From NCBI GenBank assembly GCA_964200075.2, contig CAXNAA020000292.1, positions 1 through 23,032 on the forward strand: a stretch of 23,032 nucleotides of DNA, written 5' to 3'. Made by a program: the position numbers and the translations under genes. Source of the DNA: Sphacelaria rigidula (lineage: Eukaryota; Phaeophyceae; Sphacelariales). How positions within the stretch are numbered: the stretch's first letter is position 1; every line of letters starts with the position of its first letter. The notes under the pieces are model-generated. The model ran no database searches, was not told where the DNA came from, and saw only the letters and a program-made list of their open reading frames with translations. Of the stretch, positions 11,900-22,019 are shown piece after piece.

Positions 11900-12150
11900 T
11901 TGAAGTCCTCTATTTTTCTCAGTGTGGGCAACACACCATTCGCCCGGTCACCTCTCGGCCGTATACACCAAGATGTGTTACAGCGATATGTCACAGCGCG
12001 GAACTGTCAGGATGGTCATGGTAAAATCTGTCCGACATAATGCCTCCTCGTTTTCAAACATTTGTTTTCTGACAGTCATTTTCTACCGGGAAAATCTGGG
12101 TGGGGCAAACCAGAAACTGAAACAAGTAAAATCTTGGTTTTGTGTTGATC
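11900..12150. promoter_or_regulatory. Shared 5' region of divergent CFAP57 and COG1
   Basis: Only 251 bases separate the two start codons, so this segment must hold both 5' UTRs and both core promoters, or a bidirectional promoter. No TATA box is obvious for either direction. I looked for an RFX X-box, expected for ciliary genes in animals, and did not see a clear one. Regulatory role is inferred from position only. Confidence 0.65.
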
Positions 12151-15100
12151 ATGGACAGAAGCATCACCGGGGATGACGAGATGGTGCCTGCCGAGCATGC
12201 CTTGGAGCTCGTGTCTGTGGATAAAGCATGGAAACTTCTGGCAACATTGTCGACCCAAGTTGTTCACAAGCAAAGCGAACTACAGGTACAATCAGCCTCT
12301 GTCTGTACTGACTGTATTACCGTAACGTACCGTACTAGAGCGCAACAGTAACAGTACAGGAGCACAAACGGCACAGCATGAGACGACGTGGTGCATCTAT
12401 AGTGCATGCCAGGCAGTTCACTACAGCATGCTAGGGCGGCGTGTAGGCATAGCCATCGCATTCATCGTTCCATGAGAGAATCGGCTCTCAAGTGTTCGCT
12501 TCCGCTGTTCATCTGCGCCCGTTACCGTTTGTGAATGTTCTGCACCGACTGCTGCGGAACATCAGCTGATGGTGGGCTCCCGCTATCACGAGCTCATCGA
12601 TTCTGCAGACAGCATCGTTTCCATGAAGGAAATCAGCACGGAGGTGCTGGACCTCCTCCAGGGTTTTCCGCAGGCGTGCTCCAGCGTGCTCAATCAGGTA
12701 ACGGCGAACGAAAATATGAGATTAACATGCCTGATGACGCCAACCGATGCCTACTCGTTCCGTGTCCGGTTGCCAACTTGCTTTCGGCCGCCATGGCTGT
12801 TCGGTTGCTACCCAGGATGGCACGATCAGGTGTCCCAAAAATCTCGAGAGCTTCACGTGTTCAGGCCTGTATATTGCACTAATGCATTAACTAGCCCCTC
12901 AAGAACTAAGGCTTATGAACAATCGAACTACTTTTTCAGGGATCGTCATTTTTGAGTGGCGACTCATTTCACGTTATCACCAGATGACAGCACTGTAAGC
13001 CCTACGAAACGTATCCCTAAAAGAATTGCTCCGCCGGTTACAGTATCACGTTTGTTACCACCCCTCCAAAAACAAGCATGGTGGATTCAACAATCGCCAT
13101 GAGGCATGAACTGGAAAATATATTGGTGTAATGTATTTGTAGTTGAGTGTACAAAAGCCTCTATGGCTACGTTCTCCGAGAAATCAGGTGCAACTCAACT
13201 CGCCACAGCCCACGAACGAGCCATGTATATTTTCCCAAAAGCTGGCACGCCGCAAAGATTGTGATGTACAAGCCCCATGGCCATTTTTTAGTCTGGGATC
13301 CTAAACGCGGTCGCATTGGCGCCTGCACGATGATAATGGGTCCTTGCACATAGGGCAAGCCGATAAAAATTGCTGCCATCAACGTTTATATGAGGCCATG
13401 TAAGACTCCCTCGTGTAGGCACATATTATTATTAAGCTCCAGGCGTCTTCCGGCAATATCTTCAGAAGTATCCTTGTCTACTCGTGTTGTGATGCGAAAA
13501 CAAAACAACACGGACAATAGATTACATTGTCAGAAAGTGTACTGCATGCAGTATCGACTATTGCGTCTACTATATTGCAATATGCATAGATTCCACACTG
13601 TACGCAATACACTTCTTGATGATATAGTCTATTGTCCAGGTATGGAAAACAGCACGACCGCGCTCTACCCGCACCGGTGGGTGGCATGGGTTCGAATCAG
13701 ACCGTCTTCACCGGCCAGATGCATATGCTGTTGGCGCGTGTGATTGAAACGTGAGCTTGCTGCTGTTCGGCAGCCTGGCTCGCAACATGAGCAACTGCGG
13801 GTGAGGGGTGCAACTACGGCAGCAGCAGCACAACTAGAAAGTGCCCGAAGAGCATTTCCGTGGAGTAACTTTGTGGGGTGTGGATCATTGCCGTTGTGAA
13901 GTACCATCATCTATAACATGGAGCTCACCCTTTAATTTTCGACGCACACGAAGCCACGAATAACAACGATTTCAACCACGTAAGGTGATGGAATTGCCTC
14001 GCACCTACCTACTACAGGTATCCCGACGGTAGCGAACATTTCGTACGTTGGCGATGTTTTGAATGAAAAATAGGAAATTGTTAACTCGCTCATTAATAGA
14101 CAGGAAATTGTCAGTCGCGTTCGAATCCCGACTTAAGGGATATTTTGAGCAGAAACTGGATTCCGTCGGTGAAAGCGTGACGACGCAAGAAACAAAAGAA
14201 GACGAGAATCAACGCCGTGCGGGAGTGCTGATCAAACCCGCGATACCAAAATTTCAGGCAGGCAGCGGTTGACTTCTTGTGGCTACGGACTCATCCCGAG
14301 GAAGCGGGGGGAGTAGAGACTACGACGAGAAAAGGAAAACACCGCACCATGCACATTTTGTTATACTAATATTATGTTTGAAAGCAACCTGTATTGTAGG
14401 CTAAAAACGGCGTGCACAGTACAGTATAGTACAACACATTGTACTATAACACATTACGAACGTTGAATTGCTCCCTCTTGTTCTGTAGAACACGTTCACT
14501 TGGAGTACAAGTCAAATACGTTGCACCTCACGCTTGGATCTATTCAGAGCAGCTTTTCGTGAGGACAATACAACGGCCCGAAGGGATTATCCTACGTATG
14601 TTGTTCACAGTACTTGGAGAGTGTAGCATGCTTCGCGGTCTCACCTGCAGTTCAGAGTGGCGCCACGTTTGATATTGGGCTGTTGTTCTCTATGTATTCG
14701 TGGAAGAAACGTCTCTCCTCGCTGGTGCTTTTGCATGTGAACCGTCTTTGCTGGCGGTCAATCTAAGGGGCTCCGTGGGATGAAGGTTCTAGAACCCCTT
14801 CCCCACCCTCCTCGCTCCCTGCCCCCAGAGGGGAACTGTCAACTTTTGTGCACTAGTAGTACGGTAGTGCTTTGACAAAGAAATTAATGTCTCTTCCACC
14901 CCTCGGTATGGTACCGCAAGAAACAGATGCAGGAATATACCTTTGATGCTCCCAGAAATACTGCTCTCTCACTGCCCCCCGCCACCAAGATATCAGCAGT
15001 CACAACAAGTAAAATATTGTATTTCACAGTGGGACAAATGAATGGCCTGGCAGGCCTAGTTCCCTTTTTTTCGTTCAAATGGGACCCCTCTTCAAAATAT

Positions 15101-18100
15101 ATGAGCAAGAGTCCTCACTTAGTACTAAGACCTGCTGCCTTGGTCTCTATTAACTTCCGAAATGCTCGAAGTCATTAAGTTGGTGATTTCCTGGTAATCG
15201 GCGAATTTCATAGGTTCTTTCTTGCGCTTTCCACCGCTCATTACGTTGGCGATCTTAGGAAACGAGTATTCGCTCCACATTCCAAGAAAAACAATCATCC
15301 GTACTCAATATTGGATTACGGGCAGACCGGTCATCGGGGGTCCTGCCACTTTTCAGCCAAGATTCTGACTCTTCGGTATTTTCGGTCGATCAAGCCTGTC
15401 CCGATCGTATTTGTGAAGAAATAAGAAGGCTTGTTTCTTCAAAATTCTACCTAGTTATTACACTAAAGCCGAATAACTGTGTTTCACGGTCAATAGTACC
15501 CTCCTGATGAACGGAGCATATACTCGTATTGCCCGATAACGTCGATTAGCAGTAACTTGGGCACGGGGGGAAGACGATTTATTCATTTTACCAAAACCTA
15601 TCGACGCTAGCAAATTCAATGTCTATCGAAGAGTACACGCGAAAAACATCCCAACTTAGACTTTTCCCGATGGCACGTAGGATTCTAACCACCGCCCCCA
15701 AAACTCCTCTCATCCGCGTTTGCCTTCAGCTGGAAGGACATCGAGTCTTCACGGGTTTACACCGCACTCCTCAGCAGTTCCTGTGTTCATGAATTTCGGG
15801 TGTACAGTATCAACTGAAGGGCTATGATGAACATCTGATATTGTTGGCGTGCGTCCAAACAGGTAGCCTCTGGAAGTTGTACCCATACCGTCAAGATGTG
15901 TACTTCTGTGCAGGGCGACAGGGCAAAATTTGCGTGATAGTTTGTCTACTCATATGTGGACATGAAGCCATCTAGATCCACCTGCCCGCAGTCGGAGCTC
16001 TCACGTCTTGTTCCAATCTTGTCGTCACATAGGCCCTGTTCGCGTCGACATCCGCATGTTCCGGGGACCGAGACGCGAACACGGAGTCAGTGGCGCCTGT
16101 TGTACGACTTTCTGAGGTAAGCTTAGGTAGCTGCAGGAAGAAGCACCAGCCATTATCATCACTGCTTAGTTCACGGCATCGTTTGCATGCTTGATCTATT
16201 CCGATTGCTCCGAAACTTGCTGGCATTGCACAACTCTTGCGACAGCCAGCGTTTTGATACTATGTGTGCTAGCGGTAGCTAGCGGTATAATCTGCTCTGC
16301 GTTCTTATTTGAAGACATACTTTTAAGATCGCCGAGATAGTTTTCAGCGTTGCTACGACTCGCTATTCCAAGAATAGCCTCCATGGTTTGTCGTTCAGTG
16401 GGTAAAACACGCGGTTTTATACCTTTTTAGATGTTAGATCTGAAAAGCTCGCCGCAGCTCATGTCACAAGTCCCATACTACCATTGCGCTTGTGATCGAG
16501 GCTCGCCCTCTCCTCGCAGCACAGCGTGTCCACCACCAGCCAGAATATCCCTTACACGGACAAGATATCACACTAACGATCTCACACATGCCGGCAATTA
16601 TGTTTCCTCTTGTGCTGTCGTGCTGACGGCCAGTACGCTATAGTTGATGTATTTAATGCCGGTGTGTATGTTGCTGGGAGTCCAAGTCAGATTAAATTGC
16701 ACCTGGACTTGAGCCCCCTCTCGCTTTCGAGATGATCCATTTCAGGGTGAACAGCCCAATAACCCGAAACACTAGTCTAAAGTACACGTGAGTGCACTTC
16801 ACTCTGTCACAAAGTTCCAAACAAGTCGGCGCAATGGGTTATATTTTCTGGCTCCTTTGATGATGAGCACGCCGCGGCTCAACGGCGGTGACAGTACAGC
16901 TTCGGATCGCACCACACCCTTGGCAATATATCACATTATAAAAAAATGTACCTTGTACAGTATGGAGTATTTTTTGTCCAGGGTGTGGATCGCACTCACT
17001 CAATGTGGCACATGTACACACACGCTGGTCCGTACAAATCAAGTATAGAGACGTGGAAACTTTTCGAGAGTGGTCTACAGCGCATGATCGTACCCATGTG
17101 GAGTCGCAGCAAATCAGTGAATGTGCGGAAAGCACCCTGAAAAAAGCGGCGCATAGTGTGTCGGGTTTCGTTGTAGGCGACGCGTTGATTTATAGTGATC
17201 CATAAAAAATTGTATGTACGAGCTGGGCCAGCAGTAAATCCCGCATTTCCATGTCACACCATAACTTATCAAGTTTACCAAATCAGCCCGACTTGAGTAT
17301 ATCGGTGTGAACTGCGGACCAACCTGGTAACGGACGGCACCGCCGCTGGAGGAAGAAGGAATTCAAGAAAAATGTACTGCATAATGTATGACCTTACCGA
17401 CGGAACAAAACAAAAAGCAATCCGTCGGGATTCGAACTCGTGACCTCCATAACTGGAGTCTCCTGTATCACTTGGATGAAACGGGCGCAGCGGTGTCACA
17501 CCAAAAGTACCCTGCTGCGCCCAATTTGAGGTATTTTTGGCCGAAATTGCCCCCGAATCTCCTGCACACAAATTCGCACAAGAACCCGAGAGATGTCGAT
17601 GTACTTATTTATTTTCACGGAGTTATAGAATTTTCCCAGTTTTTGCAGAAACTTCAAATCGCTCCATTTTTTTTTTTTCCGTTGCATCCCGCAGAAGGTT
17701 ATGCGTATTGATGATGAAAATGTCATGTTGAAGTTTCAGCGCCCAACTTCTCGAATTACCCACAGCCGTGTCCGGAAACATAAAAAAATCACGATCAGCT
17801 GGCCCAGCTCGTACTTGAAGATGAGGACTCTGCTGCGCTAACTCGATCATTCAAGTTTTCTTTACGGACCCCGACATTCTGATGTTGCTTATCCCTCACG
17901 ACGGTTGTGAAGCTTCCAATGGTAGTATGGAAGCCCGTAGCAGAGTCTAAAACTGGAGGAGAACTTCCTATGAGTGGAGACCCCCAAAAGCTATCCAAGC
18001 CAGTCGAACAGCCAAAGATTAGATATCGTGCATCATGATGTCAACATGTTAATTCCAGCAGCTGATATAAACACCTCCACCTCAGGCAACCACATTCTCT

Positions 18101-21100
18101 GTGCACCGCACCCCCCCTTTCCCCAATTCAATACATATGCAGCTGCTCGGTGCCGTCATTTCAATCGCTTACTCATTGTCCATGGTGCCCTGTTTCCCGA
18201 GATAAGTGTAGGCTGCCTGCCCTTGTTTTGTACGATACATTAGAAGGTTTTTCACACGTGTCACTTTGAGGCGCAGCACGTGTAAACGCGTTCGCTTCCT
18301 GGGGTATACTGGTCAGGACCCGCAATGTCAAAGACTGGGGGCAGCCTAGATTTCGAACCGCCATGTCTCGTGTGCATGTGGGTGAAAATCCGAGAACAAG
18401 AACACAGAGTTACTTCCACTGACGGCATAAAAGTACCAAGAGCTGATATTCTACCTCACACGGATATATTCTTGCGTCGGTATCAGGCGATACAGGTGAT
18501 GCTACACGCACCCGCAGGAATGTGGGCAGCACTAGATTCAAATCGGATTCTCGTGGCGTCTAATCTCCTGCTGAGGTGCAGAAAAAGCTGGGCGGATGTA
18601 TCTTCCTCTTGCTTCGCGGACGTTGATCCGGGTGTCGCCGCCTTCCTGCGTAGTCATTTGACCTACGTGGAGCAGTTTCCTCAACGCATCGTTTTGGCGG
18701 GCTTTCGTGTGCTGACATCATCACGCAGTACAGAAGAGACTGCAGGAGCGCTCACGGCATTGCTACAACTGGAGGCGCATAAAGAGGCCGATCCTTTGCG
18801 GTGAGCGGACGTGCAGCGATGAATTTTGTCTTTGAAGTTCAAGTTACACAGTGTCGAAATGTTTTTTGTCAACGTGCAATACGACCGTCTTCGAACCACT
18901 ATAACCGTCCAACCGTCCGTCCCTGGTTTGCAGATGCTTGCTGGAGCTTCTGCTTAGGCGAAGAGGTGGCGCCATATTGGCCATGTTGAACCGAGCAACG
19001 AAGGAAAGAATTGAGGAGGAAGCAGAAGAGGTTTTGCGCAAGTCCTTGGCTGCCGTACAGAGGACCATTTTAGACGTGTATACCATGTTGGCGCCAAGAC
19101 CAAGTGGCGAGTGCTGGGTGGTGGAGCTCGCCCAGTCGTCCCATACCACCCTGGAAAGCTTGAAATTGGCACCACACAAGGTCAAGGAGCTTTGCACGCA
19201 GTGGCTAACTGTGCTGACCCCCAAGATCCGTTCGTCTAGTAAGCATCTCCTTAGCGCTGTCGGCAACACGAACACCCTGGCGCGTATCCGAGGGGCTTTA
19301 TGGGGACTCACCCATGGACCTGGGGCATGGGGTGCGTTTACGCCAGAGCAGTATACCATTGGCCTCGACAAGGTCAGCATGCAGAACGTGTGGACGAACG
19401 CAGTGGCGTTTGCAATCGATGTATCGGTTGTTGGTGACGGTGCGGGCATCAGGGGGGCGGTTGTGTCTCCTTCGCTGAACTTGTGGGCGCTTTTCTTTGG
19501 TAATATATTTGCGGAGCTTGCAGAGGCATTGCTAAAGGACTCTCTGCTTTGCATCCGTCGAGATGTAGAACACCGCCTTGACTCTATTCTGCTCGCCATC
19601 ACGGGGAGTCAGGCAAGAGGACCCCTGGAAGAGGACGCCAGTGACCACCTCAACCACAACGGGCAGCGGACGGGCGCACTAATGGCACACCAGGTCCTGG
19701 CAGCATCTGAGGCGGTCGTTTTTCTGCTGACGTCAGAGCTTCGTCATCTCTCTGAAGACGCATGGAGTTTAACGGAACGCGGGGATGAGGCAGCTGCAGA
19801 TGCATTAAAAAGTTCATTTTACCTTCTCTGTGTTGACATGGCTGCCGGTCTAGCAAACCACTTCCGCATCGCTCTGCAGGAGATACGCTCCTGCATCAAA
19901 GATGCCGCGAAAAAGGAGCATGGGCTTGCGCCTGACGGTGGACTGCGGGAGCGGGAAGATGTCGTGAGGAGCTTAACTGATGCAGCGCTCGTGGTGGGTC
20001 GTGTTGCGTGGATGCTGAATGGTCGCAGCGGGCGTCCGTTGCAGTCTGCCTTGACGTGCCCGGGCTCATTCGCCAAGCGATTGCGCGGACGCATTGAACA
20101 ACAGCAACTGGAGGCAGCATTCGTCATTGCCGACACAGATGGGGATGGCATCGTAGATGCAGATGAGGCAGCTGAAGCGCTGCAGGCGGTTTCGTTTGGG
20201 TCATGTGCCGAACTTGTCCTTGATCCCATGTACTCTTCCTTGACCCTCACCGAGTTCATATTGCTCGCCACGCGTTTGCTGGAAGAACAAAGACCTCTAG
20301 AGCACCTCACCAGTTGCTTTGACGACCTGCTCGTGGAGGCGTTGGCTGCATGGGCTGAGTGGGCATTGGAACGCCCCGCGGAGCTTCTCGCGAGTGGATG
20401 CATCGATTTTGCTGCTCTCTGCCGGGACCCTTGTATGACAGACAGCTTGTGGCGGCAGACCCACGGTATCTGGGAGGATACAACGATCGAGCTTGACCGG
20501 GATGATGGACATGGAGTTGAAGAAACGATACACTCTCCTGTTATGATATCTCCCGCGTTCCTGTGCTACATCGAAGGCGTGGCAGCTGAACTTGGTCGTA
20601 TACTGAGTACTTCCGACCTCGTAGCGGCGCGTTCTGTTGACAAGCACACCACCGACGGCACTCATCGGCCACAAGCGGAGGGTAATGAGCAGCGGGCAAA
20701 GCACAAGCATTCACCAAGGAACGATGGATTGCAAGAAACCGCGCACCGAGCACGATCCTTAGCAGCAGCTCGAGCATCTAGCGACCTTAAAAAGGCACTT
20801 TCAGCACTGTGTGACGGGCCGCATTCAGCGGCAGCACAGGCATGTGAGGCGGCACACCTACAGCTACTGTTGGACGCCCTATTTTTGCAGAAGTGGGTGT
20901 TAGATGACGACTCATCTCCTTCAACCCAGTCCATCGTCGACACTCTTTCCGACCTAATGGATCCGATCAATCTGCAGATATACCTGCCGCACCTACAGAG
21001 AGCAGCCTCTGTGTGTTGGTCAGCATGTTATACTTCGTTGTCTCTCATTTTTGAAGAAGTCACAACCCAGGGCATTTTCGTGTCAGCGGCCTCGATGACC

Positions 21101-21469
21101 CCAGGTGGTGCTGTAGGCTCCTCGTCCAGTTTCGTTGCGCTAGCCCCAAAGGTTCGTCGGTTTGAAATCCTCCCGCTTCCACTGGACGCGGTGCGATTGT
21201 TGCCAGCGAACGTTAAACAGCGCGTAAGGAGCTCCCCGGCGCAGGCGTCGTCTGGAGGAGGCGAGGAAGATGGGGCGGGTTCCTCCGCCCAGTCAAGGGG
21301 TATGCAAGCTGGTAGACAAGCTCTGGCCGGGTTGATGGATCAGGTCGGCAGTGTGGGCAGCGTGTTGAGCGCGCAAAATGTCAACGTTCAAAGTGTGTTG
21401 GGTGCGGCGTCTCTGTTCTTGGGGGGAAGGACCCGAAGAGGCGATGGTGAAGAATTCCGGGAATTCTAG
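12151..21469 (+). CDS. COG1: COG1, conserved oligomeric Golgi complex subunit 1, with EF-hand insertion
   Basis: Known role: COG1 is a lobe A subunit of the COG tether (CATCHR family), which captures retrograde intra-Golgi vesicles and keeps glycosylation enzymes in place. Exons: 12151-12285, 12566-12697, about 18487-18800, 18934-21469; they join in frame to about 1038 aa (human 980). Exons 1-2 give the N-terminal Vps51-like helix (MVGSRYHELIDSADSI). Exon 3 matches the family segment around VMLHAPAGMW. Exon 4 carries the helical body, including LARIRGALWGL. The C-terminus has LMDPINLQIYLPHL (about 868-881) and RFEILPLPLD, both matching animal COG1. A canonical EF-hand loop lies at residues 594-605, with a degenerate one at 623-634. 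The ATG at 12151 is preferred. Exon 3 may instead begin at 18496 or further upstream, and a small extra exon in intron 2 cannot be excluded. A G/S-rich low-complexity stretch precedes the C-terminus. Confidence 0.92.
13510..13645. mobile_element. hAT-like MITE / foldback element, copy 2
   Basis: A long inverted repeat: the arm from 13512 (GGACAATAGATTACAT...) pairs with the arm ending at 13637 (...TCTATTGTCC) over about 44 bases. Roughly ten differences between the arms are all transitions. The right end continues AGGTATGG, like the AGGGTGTG end of the other copies; the left end appears shortened. Flanking octamers AAAACAAC (13502-13509) and AAAACAGC (13646-13653) agree at 7 of 8, a probable target-site duplication. 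No ORF. Confidence 0.7.
14426..14447. repeat. Perfect 9-bp palindrome, 4-base loop
   Basis: ATAGTACAA, loop CACA, TTGTACTAT. It lies in a GTAC-rich patch (CAGTACAGTATAGTAC) inside COG1 intron 2. Similar GTAC/TACAGTAC patches recur at about 665-700, 4855, 12290-12360 and 21535-21560. It may be a remnant of an inverted-repeat element. Confidence 0.6.
15125..16384 (-). other. Possible nested gene or decayed coding element (unrecognised)
   Basis: On the minus strand, within COG1 intron 2, a run of short frames looks protein-like but is broken between frames. The ATG at 16384 sits in a strong context (ACCATGG), 37 bases after the first base of a TATAAAA box. That frame runs 62 codons to 16196 and contains a donor-like site (CTTAAAA|GTATGT) after codon 20. 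A frame overlapping it by 31 bases covers 16226-15972. Others run 15949-15749 (contains GYLFGRTPTISDVHHS) and 15298-15125 (57 codons, basic MSGGKRKKEPMKFADYQEI). No family is recognised. It could be a small spliced gene, a degenerate transposon or virus-derived insert, or chance. Confidence 0.3.
16415..16421 (-). promoter_or_regulatory. TATA box candidate for the nested locus
   Basis: TATAAAA on the minus strand (TTTTATA on plus), with its first base 37 bases upstream of the ATG at 16384. The spacing allows transcription to start just before that ATG. It is the clearest TATA-plus-start-codon pair I noticed in the window; its use is unproven. Confidence 0.4.
16913..16987. mobile_element. hAT-like MITE, copy 3, with perfect 8-bp target-site duplication
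   Basis: 75 bases beginning CACACCCTTGGCAATA and ending with the inverse of CACACCCTGGACAA. It is flanked on both sides by GATCGCAC (16905-16912 and 16988-16995), a perfect 8-bp direct repeat. Eight-base duplications and CA...TG ends fit the hAT superfamily. The interior is AT-rich and too short to encode anything. Inserted in COG1 intron 2. Confidence 0.8.
17216..17814. repeat. Exact 17-bp inverted repeat bounding about 600 bases
   Basis: GTACGAGCTGGGCCAGC at 17216-17232 is repeated in exact inverse at 17798-17814. Similarity stops abruptly on both sides of each copy. The enclosed segment contains the tRNA-like sequence and a T10 tract near 17669. It may be a transposon with short terminal repeats or a pair of inverted insertions; no target-site duplication was seen. 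Confidence 0.6.
17417..17491 (-). mobile_element. tRNA-like / SINE-head sequence
   Basis: Read on the minus strand: an A-box-like segment (CATCCAAGTGATACAGGAG), a short hairpin (CTCC AGTTAT GGAG) where an anticodon arm would be, and a perfect B-box GTTCGAATCCC (17427-17437). The anticodon loop is 6 bases and the T stem pairs poorly, so a functional tRNA is unlikely. It is followed by a 7-bp hairpin (CGACGGA/TCCGTCG). Best read as a pol III SINE head or tRNA pseudogene. Confidence 0.45.
20132..20254 (+). other. EF-hand pair within COG1
   Basis: Residues 594-605 read DTDGDGIVDADE. Acidic residues lie at loop positions 1, 3, 5, 9 and 11, Gly at 6 and Glu at 12, a textbook calcium loop between helices. 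About 18 residues after it, SSLTLTEFILLATRLL has the form of a second EF-hand, but positions 1, 3 and 5 are Leu, Pro and Tyr, so it should not bind calcium. The pair sits between the middle and C-terminal helical parts of COG1, in the same uninterrupted exon. Confidence 0.85.
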
Positions 21470-21849
21470 GTAGAGCAGCAAGATATGATGATCGAGTGAA
21501 ACATTGTTGGTTGCAAGCATGATCTTGCCTTGGTACTGTATTCTGCACTGTATTACTCACTGGGTGACATGCAGCATAAGAAGCATGGTTGATGTTGGAT
21601 CACGAGCAATAGAGCTCGCACGTCATGAGTGTAGTGCTGTGTGTATCCTAGCTTGCACTAACTAACCGCTTCTCACTCTCAATTGTATCTATCCTCTACT
21701 CGCATTTTCACGAAAACGTTTAATGTCATCTAAGAATCCTGGCTCACCAATGTGAGGAGTTATATTATTTACAAGTATCCACGGTTTTCAAGGGAAAACA
21801 AGCCAAATAGCGCATTTTTTTTGCCTCCCACGTATAGCGCTCCCGCGAG

Positions 21850-21882
21850 CCCCCCCCAATAGCCGGGGGGGGGGGGGGGGGG
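21850..21882. repeat. C8 / G18 opposing homopolymers
   Basis: A C8 run (21850-21857) is followed after 7 bases by 18 G (21865-21882). The two could pair as a G/C hairpin, and the G tract alone could form a quadruplex. Length is probably unstable. Confidence 0.8.
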
Positions 21883-21910
21883 CGGTGTGGCCCGAGGCTT
21901 CGTCGCTCGC

Positions 21911-21958
21911 CGCTGTTCCCCATATAATCGGCTTCGCCGATTAACTAGAAAAACAGCG
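21911..21958. repeat. Two-tier hairpin
   Basis: The inner perfect stem TAATCGGC / GCCGATTA (21925-21932 and 21936-21943) has a 3-base TTC loop. The outer stem CGCTGTT / AACAGCG lies at 21911-21917 and 21952-21958. The 7-base outer stem makes chance less likely than for the inner stem alone. It lies about 440 bases past the COG1 stop, beside the ACTGG-type repeat, and may belong to the same dispersed element. Confidence 0.6.
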
Positions 21959-21979
21959 ATGCAATGGCCACTGGCGCGG

Positions 21980-22019
21980 CCAGTTTAAACTTGACTGACC
22001 AGAGCTGCCAGTTCACAGC
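21980..22019. repeat. Second copy of the ACTGG/CCAGT-type repeat
   Basis: Contains CCAGTTTA and AGCTGCCAGTTCACAGC, the blocks found in the same order in the cluster at 857-895, with the spacing between blocks changed. Upstream CACTGGCGCGGCCAGT (about 21970-21983) forms a small hairpin of the same motif. Confidence 0.5.

Larger units (their letters stand above)
12698..18486 (+). other. COG1 intron 2 (about 5.8 kb)
   Basis: The donor follows exon 2 (AATCAG|GTAACG); the acceptor is TATCAG at 18486, or CAG at 18495. The intron holds two hAT-like MITEs, a tRNA-like element, a 17-base inverted repeat, a palindrome at 14426-14447 and a possible minus-strand coding locus (15125-16384). Stretches 12700-13500, 13650-14400, 14450-15120, 16430-16900 and 17820-18480 contain only short unrecognised frames. 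B-box-like GTTCGAATC motifs also occur at about 13690 and 14119 (plus). Confidence 0.7.

Noticed and set aside
14063-14272. 69-codon plus-strand frame in COG1 intron 2 as an extra COG1 exon
   Set aside because: Helical-looking, but it has no clear acceptor/donor pair in phase and no similarity to COG1; it overlaps a B-box-like sequence.
17417-17491. Functional tRNA gene
   Set aside because: The B-box is perfect, but the anticodon loop is 6 bases and the T and acceptor stems do not pair properly.
18844-19602. 252-codon minus-strand open frame
   Set aside because: Antisense to COG1 exon 4, where the plus strand matches a known family; it is Ser/Arg-rich shadow sequence.
19819-20403. 194-codon minus-strand open frame
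   Set aside because: Also a shadow of COG1 exon 4, low-complexity Ala/Ser-rich, with no independent support.
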